The notes under the pieces are model-generated. The model ran no database searches, had not been told where the DNA came from, and saw only the letters and a program-made list of their open reading frames with translations. From the NCBI GenBank assembly GCA_012839665.1, contig DUMX01000274.1, positions 1 to 9,462 of the forward strand: a stretch of DNA of 9,462 bases, written 5' to 3'. This DNA is from Gelria sp. (lineage in GTDB: Bacteria; Bacillota; Syntrophomonadia; Syntrophomonadales; Syntrophomonadaceae). Both the position numbers and the translations under genes were made by a program. This document shows positions 6,485 through 9,462 of this stretch, one piece after another (the stretch's first letter is position 1; every line of letters starts with the position of its first letter).

Positions 6485-6492
6485 TCCCCCTT
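6485..6492 (-). promoter_or_regulatory. Ribosome binding site for the TTG start of flgK
   Basis: AAGGGGGA on the minus strand, 6 bases upstream of TTG at 6476-6478. The A-run partly overlaps the outer end of cassette 2, so the insertion supplies or preserves the upstream part of this site. Confidence 0.6.
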
Positions 6493-6495
6493 TTT

Positions 6496-6983
6496 GACGC
6501 GGAATCCGCGGAATTTTCAGGGAACTACGCGGATTCTTTTAAGGATTTTTTATTTATATAAATCCCGTTCTTCTCTGCTATAAAAGACTTTACGTCTAAT
6601 CCTGATATTAGGACCAAAGTTTATTAATAAGCCTACTTTTAATCCAGTAGCTTTTAAATAATTAACCAATTGAGTCTCATGAACGTTAGATAACTCACTT
6701 ACAGCCTTTATCTCTACAATTATCTTTTTTTCTACTAAAATATCAGCAACGTAATCACCGATGATTGTATCCTGGTAATAAACCTTAATGGGATGCTGCT
6801 GTAAAACCCTTAATCCACTAAGCTGTAATTCCTTTACCAGAGCGTTTTCATATACTTTTTCTAAAAATCCTGTTCCTAATGAATAGTAAACTTTATGGGC
6901 ACAACCAATTATCTTTTCACTTAAATCATTATATAAAAAAGTTTTTTCCGCGTTTTCCATATATCTCCGCGTCCTTCCGCGTC
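6496..6983 (-). mobile_element. GxxExxY cassette 2 (CGCGGAA-type ends), putative mobile element
   Basis: About 488 bp between flgN and flgK, genes that are neighbours in B. subtilis. GACGCGGAA at 6496-6504 faces its complement TTCCGCGTC at 6975-6983; the match extends outward as CTTTTT (6490-6495) against AAAAAG (6985-6990) with one extra base. Coding-strand ends are GACGCGGAAGGACGCGGA and TTCCGCGGATTCCGCGTC. These align position by position with cassette 1 if CACTGAA is exchanged for CGCGGAA. The outer right end touches the flgN stop codon. The only gene inside is GxxExxY, in operon orientation. No transposase is present and mobility is inferred. Confidence 0.55.
6550..6960 (-). CDS. GxxExxY protein, predicted PD-(D/E)XK nuclease fold (copy 2)
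   Basis: A 136-residue relative of the protein at 3254-3634, colinear with it without gaps over the first 126 residues. GFLEKVY is again at 31-37, the putative catalytic D73 in DYVAD, and E83/K85 in VEIKA. HETQLVNYLKAT and GLLINFG are conserved. It has an extra charged tail of ten residues (YSREERDLYK) before the stop. The ATG at 6958-6960 follows GCGGAG at a 5-base distance, so a repeat unit serves as the ribosome site. Codons 3-6 (MENAEK) contain a further ACGCGGAA unit, mirroring ACACTGA in copy 1. Role unknown; it is not part of the flagellum in known systems and most likely a passenger or mobility gene. Confidence 0.9.
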   Translation of the reverse strand: MENAEKTFLYNDLSEKIIGCAHKVYYSLGTGFLEKVYENALVKELQLSGLRVLQQHPIKVYYQDTIIGDYVADILVEKKIIVEIKAVSELSNVHETQLVNYLKATGLKVGLLINFGPNIRIRRKVFYSREERDLYK

Positions 6984-6990
6984 TAAAAAG

Positions 6991-7500
6991 TTACACTTTT
7001 TTATCTAGTAGACTCTTCAATGCGTAGTTGTCTTCACCGGTTTGGTTGCCGGTGGGGGAGTAGGTGCCGGCTATGTCGCCGTTGAGGGTGGTTTCGATTA
7101 CTTTTATATAATCAAGTGATTGTTCAATTAATTCGTTATTATGGACATTGATGGCTCTAAGCCGGGTGAGGTTGTAGTCCAGGCGGTTAATGGCCTCCAC
7201 CAGAGCAGGATGGCAAGACGAATAATCCGTTTCCACCCTTTTTAAAATCTCCTGGGCGGAAAGCTCCTCACTGCTTATCCCCCAGTTCCGGCCAATTTGC
7301 TCCTGTAATTTAAGACGGGCACCTTCAGCTTTCTCCAGATTGGATATAATGATGCCCTCTTTACGAATCAAACTATCCAATTCCTGAACCTTACCCAGAA
7401 TTATTAACTGCTGTTTTTCCTGCCCCAGATTAGCTAACTCGTCTAACACCTCATTTAGAGCGGAAACAGCCCCGATGAAATCTATTAGCAGGGATTCCAC
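6991..7500 (-). CDS. flgN: FlgN-family flagellar chaperone
   Basis: FlgN binds FlgK and FlgL in the cytoplasm and keeps them export-competent. The 169-residue protein is nearly all helical with coiled-coil character (for example EVLDELANLGQEKQQLIILG near residues 17-36), and its C-terminal part is rich in polar residues, as in the family (YvyG in B. subtilis). The start is GTG at 7498-7500, 14 bases after the flgM stop, with a modest GCGGTGAT ribosome site. flgM lies upstream; flgK would be next but the GxxExxY cassette lies between. Sequence conservation in this family is low, so the call leans on length, helical pattern and position. Confidence 0.85.
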   Translation of the reverse strand: MESLLIDFIGAVSALNEVLDELANLGQEKQQLIILGKVQELDSLIRKEGIIISNLEKAEGARLKLQEQIGRNWGISSEELSAQEILKRVETDYSSCHPALVEAINRLDYNLTRLRAINVHNNELIEQSLDYIKVIETTLNGDIAGTYSPTGNQTGEDNYALKSLLDKKV

Positions 7501-7514
7501 AATATCACCGCTTT

Positions 7515-7811
7515 CTATACCAACTCGTCAACTATGGCTCTGGCTATCATCTTTTCCGCTACCTCATCGTCGGTAACGGTATAGGTGCCGCTGGAAATCT
7601 GCTCCTGCAAATGCTCCACCTTGTCAGTACGGACATCTTCAGCCTGTTTAATAGCCTGCATAACCCGATGTTTGATGCGGCTTTCGCTGGAAATAGCCAA
7701 TTGGTCATTTTTCCCCGGAGCTTTATTAACCTCCTGGGGCTTCACTTTATTAATATTGTCTTTGCTATATATTTTCAACAAATTTTGTACCTGAATTTTA
7801 GAGATCATCAT
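7515..7811 (-). CDS. flgM: Anti-sigma-28 factor FlgM
   Basis: FlgM holds the flagellar sigma factor (sigma-28, SigD) inactive until the hook is complete. The short protein (about 98 residues) has a polar, probably disordered N-terminal half. The segment DQLAISSESR (about 35-45) and the C-terminal block VEHLQEQISSGTYTVTDDEV (about 67-86), followed by AEKMIARAIVDELV, match the sigma-binding helices of the family. I place the start at ATG 7809-7811 with AAGGTGGG 7 bases upstream; a GTG at 7821-7823 or the next ATG at 7806-7808 are alternatives. It follows an intrinsic terminator, so it probably has its own promoter, though none is clear. Confidence 0.92.
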   Translation of the reverse strand: MMISKIQVQNLLKIYSKDNINKVKPQEVNKAPGKNDQLAISSESRIKHRVMQAIKQAEDVRTDKVEHLQEQISSGTYTVTDDEVAEKMIARAIVDELV

Positions 7812-7818
7812 AAAACTA

Positions 7819-7826
7819 CCCACCTT
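7819..7826 (-). promoter_or_regulatory. Ribosome binding site favouring the ATG start of flgM
   Basis: AAGGTGGG on the minus strand, 7 bases upstream of ATG 7809-7811. A GTG start at 7821-7823 would overlap this site and would have to rely on a weaker AAAGG farther upstream. Confidence 0.55.
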
Positions 7827-7855
7827 AATAACCTTTCTATTATCTATTTTCGCAG

Positions 7856-7882
7856 AAAAAACGCAGGGGCTTAATGCCCCTG
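7856..7882 (-). terminator. Intrinsic terminator between yvyF and flgM
   Basis: The minus strand reads CAGGGGC, loop ATTAA, GCCCCTG, then CG and six T. The seven-pair GC-rich stem with a five-base loop is a good rho-independent terminator. It separates the comFC-yvyF unit from flgM onward. The remaining bases of this gap (7883-7985 and 7827-7855) hold no gene; I found no convincing sigma-28 promoter there. Confidence 0.8.
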
Positions 7883-7985
7883 ATAGTTGGTTATATTAAA
7901 AATGCTTGGCTTTGCTCCGTTTTCCCTACATATTCGCTATTGTTTGCTTGGGATAAACGCAGGTCTTTATTACAGAACCTTAATC

Positions 7986-8399
7986 TCAATCTCCTTCCCT
8001 GATATGCATTCTTTCTCTGCCCTTGCGCCGGGTTATTTCCGGTTCCGGTTTACGGCGAGCAGAAGGAATAACAGAATTAAACTCTGCGCCCAATTCTTTC
8101 AAGCAGTTTCCACAATATCTACCGCCGGAAATAGACTTACCGCAACGTTCACACTCGGCAGCATAACTCATTCCCCGGCTAATCAATCTTCCATCGCGTA
8201 AAAACTGAAGGATTTTTTCCTCTTCTACGCCAGTTGCTTCGGATACTTCAAGCACACTGGCACCAGGGTAGTCACGAACATAGCGGCGTACTATAGCGTA
8301 CTCATCATCTTCTTTTTCCAGACATTTGCTGCATATATCTCTGCCCTGATAGGCATAAAGTCTTCCACAAATGGAACAATTCCTAAGATCAGGTGCCAT
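7986..8399 (-). CDS. yvyF: YvyF-like flagellar operon protein (TIGR03826 family), zinc-binding
   Basis: A 137-residue protein with two CxxC pairs at each end. C8/C11 with C23/C26 (CSICG ... CSKC) form one probable zinc site; C82/C85 with C95/C98 (CERCG ... CGNC) form another. Between them, residues 46-72 (VLEVSEATGVEEEKILQFLR, then DGRLI) look like a helix-turn-helix, as in MerR- or MarR-type starts. The C-terminal tail is strongly basic (SARRKPEPEITRRKGRERMH). Its place between comFC and flgM and its make-up match B. subtilis YvyF, which may regulate flagellar genes. AGGGAGGTTG is the ribosome site. The gene could be co-transcribed with comFC or use the extended -10 site at 8452-8460. Confidence 0.88.
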   Translation of the reverse strand: MAPDLRNCSICGRLYAYQGRDICSKCLEKEDDEYAIVRRYVRDYPGASVLEVSEATGVEEEKILQFLRDGRLISRGMSYAAECERCGKSISGGRYCGNCLKELGAEFNSVIPSARRKPEPEITRRKGRERMHIREGD

Positions 8400-8451
8400 A
8401 TTATCAACCTCCCTGAATAAAAATGGACCCCTGAATATACCGCCACTCTTA

Positions 8452-8460
8452 ATTATACCA
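8452..8460 (-). promoter_or_regulatory. Possible extended -10 promoter upstream of yvyF
   Basis: TGGTATAAT on the minus strand is a perfect extended -10 (TG, one base, TATAAT). It begins at the comFC stop codon and would transcribe yvyF. There is no good -35 at 16-18 bases; TTGGGC lies 22 bases away. Confidence 0.4.
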
Positions 8461-9180
8461 TTAAAACCCTACGCCGGTTGCCCAAGTAATGACGCAAACT
8501 CTTTCGGCACCGGCATCCAGTAGGGTACGGGTACATTCCTTACTGGTAGAGCCGGTGGTATATACATCATCTACTAATAATAAATGTTTTCGATAAATCT
8601 TTGTATTTTCCTCTGCCTTGAAGGCATATAATAAATTTTTCTCTCTTTCCTCCCGGCTTAACTCACGCTGGGCTGGGGTTTCCTTCACCCTTTTTAATGT
8701 TTTGGCATCCATTTTAACCCGAATGTCCCGGCTTATTTGACGGCCCAGTTCTTCGGTCTGGTTAAAACCCCTTTGTTTTAAATGGCCGGGGGAGGCAGGT
8801 ACCGGTATGATTAAATCAATCGGCCAAAAACGCGGCTCTTCATTTACTACCCGGGCCATCATCCGCCCCATTCTAACTGCCAAATGACGCCGCCCCATGA
8901 ACTTCAATACCTTAATTGCAATACGATAAGGTTCATCATAAGGCCCGACCGCTCGGGCAATATCAAATAATGGCGGGGTTTTTTGGCATTCGGCACAGAT
9001 GCCTTCGCCTTCGTCCATATATTTGCCGCACTTGTCGCAAATCGGCAGGCTATCCTGCATTATAATGAGATTCTCTTCACATTTATCACACCAGGGTTTT
9101 CTAGTTCGATATCTGCCCGGTTCCCTGCAAATACAGCAAACTTGCTGAGGAAAAATTATATCCATTAGAAGATTTTGCAT
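8461..9180 (-). CDS. comFC: ComF family protein (ComFC-like, double zinc ribbon plus phosphoribosyltransferase domain)
   Basis: ComFC is needed for DNA uptake in competent B. subtilis; its exact reaction is unclear. The N-terminal 70 residues carry eight cysteines in CxxC pairs (C15/C18, C31/C34, C48/C51, C62/C65), two zinc ribbons. The phosphoribosyltransferase domain follows, with PVPASPGHLKQRGFNQ (about 126-141) and the PRPP-binding loop LLLVDDVYTTGST (200-212). The 239-residue length is normal. GAGGTG lies 5 bases before the ATG. The gene sits just upstream of yvyF as in the comF operon, but comFA and comFB are not visible because the sequence ends in an inverted repeat 60 bases upstream of the start. 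Confidence 0.93.
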   Translation of the reverse strand: MQNLLMDIIFPQQVCCICREPGRYRTRKPWCDKCEENLIIMQDSLPICDKCGKYMDEGEGICAECQKTPPLFDIARAVGPYDEPYRIAIKVLKFMGRRHLAVRMGRMMARVVNEEPRFWPIDLIIPVPASPGHLKQRGFNQTEELGRQISRDIRVKMDAKTLKRVKETPAQRELSREEREKNLLYAFKAEENTKIYRKHLLLVDDVYTTGSTSKECTRTLLDAGAERVCVITWATGVGF

Positions 9181-9239
9181 ATTTACACCTCGGATGCTAT
9201 TGGAATTAAGAATAAAACTCTATTTCCGTATCCAATATA

Positions 9240-9462
9240 CCACAATATTTCGAAGTTTCACATAAATTTTACCATTTGTCTACTTTTGCTTACTATTTTA
9301 TCGTCATTTTATTTTCTCATCTTCTTTTAAACAGCAGACGCAGCACAGCCTCGTTTAACCTCGAAGTTTATTTAAAAGAAGATGAGAAAATAAAATGACG
9401 ATAAAATAGTAAGCAAAAGTAGACAAATGGTAAAATTTATGTGAAACTTCGAAATATTGTGG
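9240..9462. repeat. Terminal perfect inverted repeat, right end (likely fold-back chimera)
   Basis: Bases 9240-9331 are the exact reverse complement of 9371-9462, giving 92-bp arms with a 39-base loop (9332-9370). As at the left end, the outer arm stops exactly at the end of the sequence. The region has no gene of its own. The arm next to comFC is probably genuine upstream sequence. The loop belongs to one arm only, and both orientations stay open in a reading frame that ends at a TGA within the arm, so I cannot tell which side holds the false join. A real 92-bp perfect palindrome would be unusual. Confidence 0.9.

Noticed and set aside
3254..6960. The GxxExxY genes as a toxin-antitoxin or restriction system
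   Set aside because: Each stands alone without a partner gene, methyltransferase or DNA-recognition domain, so only the predicted nuclease fold can be supported.
7827..7985. A sigma-28 promoter (TAAA, 15 bases, GCCGATAA) for flgM
   Set aside because: Only weak partial matches such as GCGAAAAT were seen; none has both elements at correct spacing.
9181..9240. A sigma-A promoter for comFC
   Set aside because: TATATT is present but no acceptable -35 lies at 16-18 bases, and the adjacent DNA is within the chimeric palindrome.
1..9462. A linear replicon with hairpin telomeres, suggested by inverted repeats at both ends
   Set aside because: The left repeat cuts a conserved gene and its loop carries the gene's true continuation in the wrong orientation. 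The two palindromes are also unrelated in sequence. A chimera explains this better.

Overview
This window is a late flagellar gene cluster of a Gram-positive bacterium, read entirely on the minus strand (right to left). The order comFC - yvyF - flgM - flgN - flgK - flgL - yviE (DUF6470) - fliW - csrA - fliD matches the Bacillus subtilis comF/flgM/hag region. Moderate G+C, strong AAAGGAGG-type ribosome sites, and GTG and TTG starts fit a Firmicute, probably of class Clostridia. I cannot name a genus.

Layout from the right end: a terminal inverted repeat (9240-9462), comFC (8461-9180), a possible extended -10 promoter, yvyF (7986-8399), an intrinsic terminator (about 7856-7882), flgM, flgN, a GxxExxY gene (6550-6960), flgK, flgL, a second GxxExxY gene (3254-3634), yviE, fliW, csrA, a 340-base repeat-filled gap (1520-1859), fliD (1519 leftward), and a second terminal inverted repeat (1-163). 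FlgM is the anti-sigma-28 factor and FlgN the chaperone for FlgK and FlgL. FlgK and FlgL form the hook-filament junction and FliD the cap. FliW and CsrA form the switch that ties flagellin translation to flagellin export. The flagellin gene (hag) and flaG, which in B. subtilis lie between csrA and fliD, are absent; repeat debris lies there instead.

The most interesting feature is a family of short repeats placed between genes of this operon. Two GxxExxY genes (predicted PD-(D/E)XK nuclease fold) each sit in a roughly 450-490 bp cassette bounded by short inverted repeats. The repeat unit differs between the cassettes (ACACTGAA in one, CGCGGAA in the other). Within each cassette the same variant appears at both ends and again just inside the start of the coding region. 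Solo pieces of the same repeats, without the gene, lie between fliW and yviE, between flgK and flgL, and between csrA and fliD. All are in operon orientation and end shortly upstream of the next gene's ribosome binding site. This looks like a gene-plus-MITE-like mobile family adapted to intercistronic spaces.

Both ends of the window are perfect inverted repeats (66-bp and 92-bp arms). The left one breaks fliD: the true fliD C-terminus is encoded on the plus strand in the outer arm and loop. This is best explained as fold-back chimeras made by amplification or assembly, not as biology.
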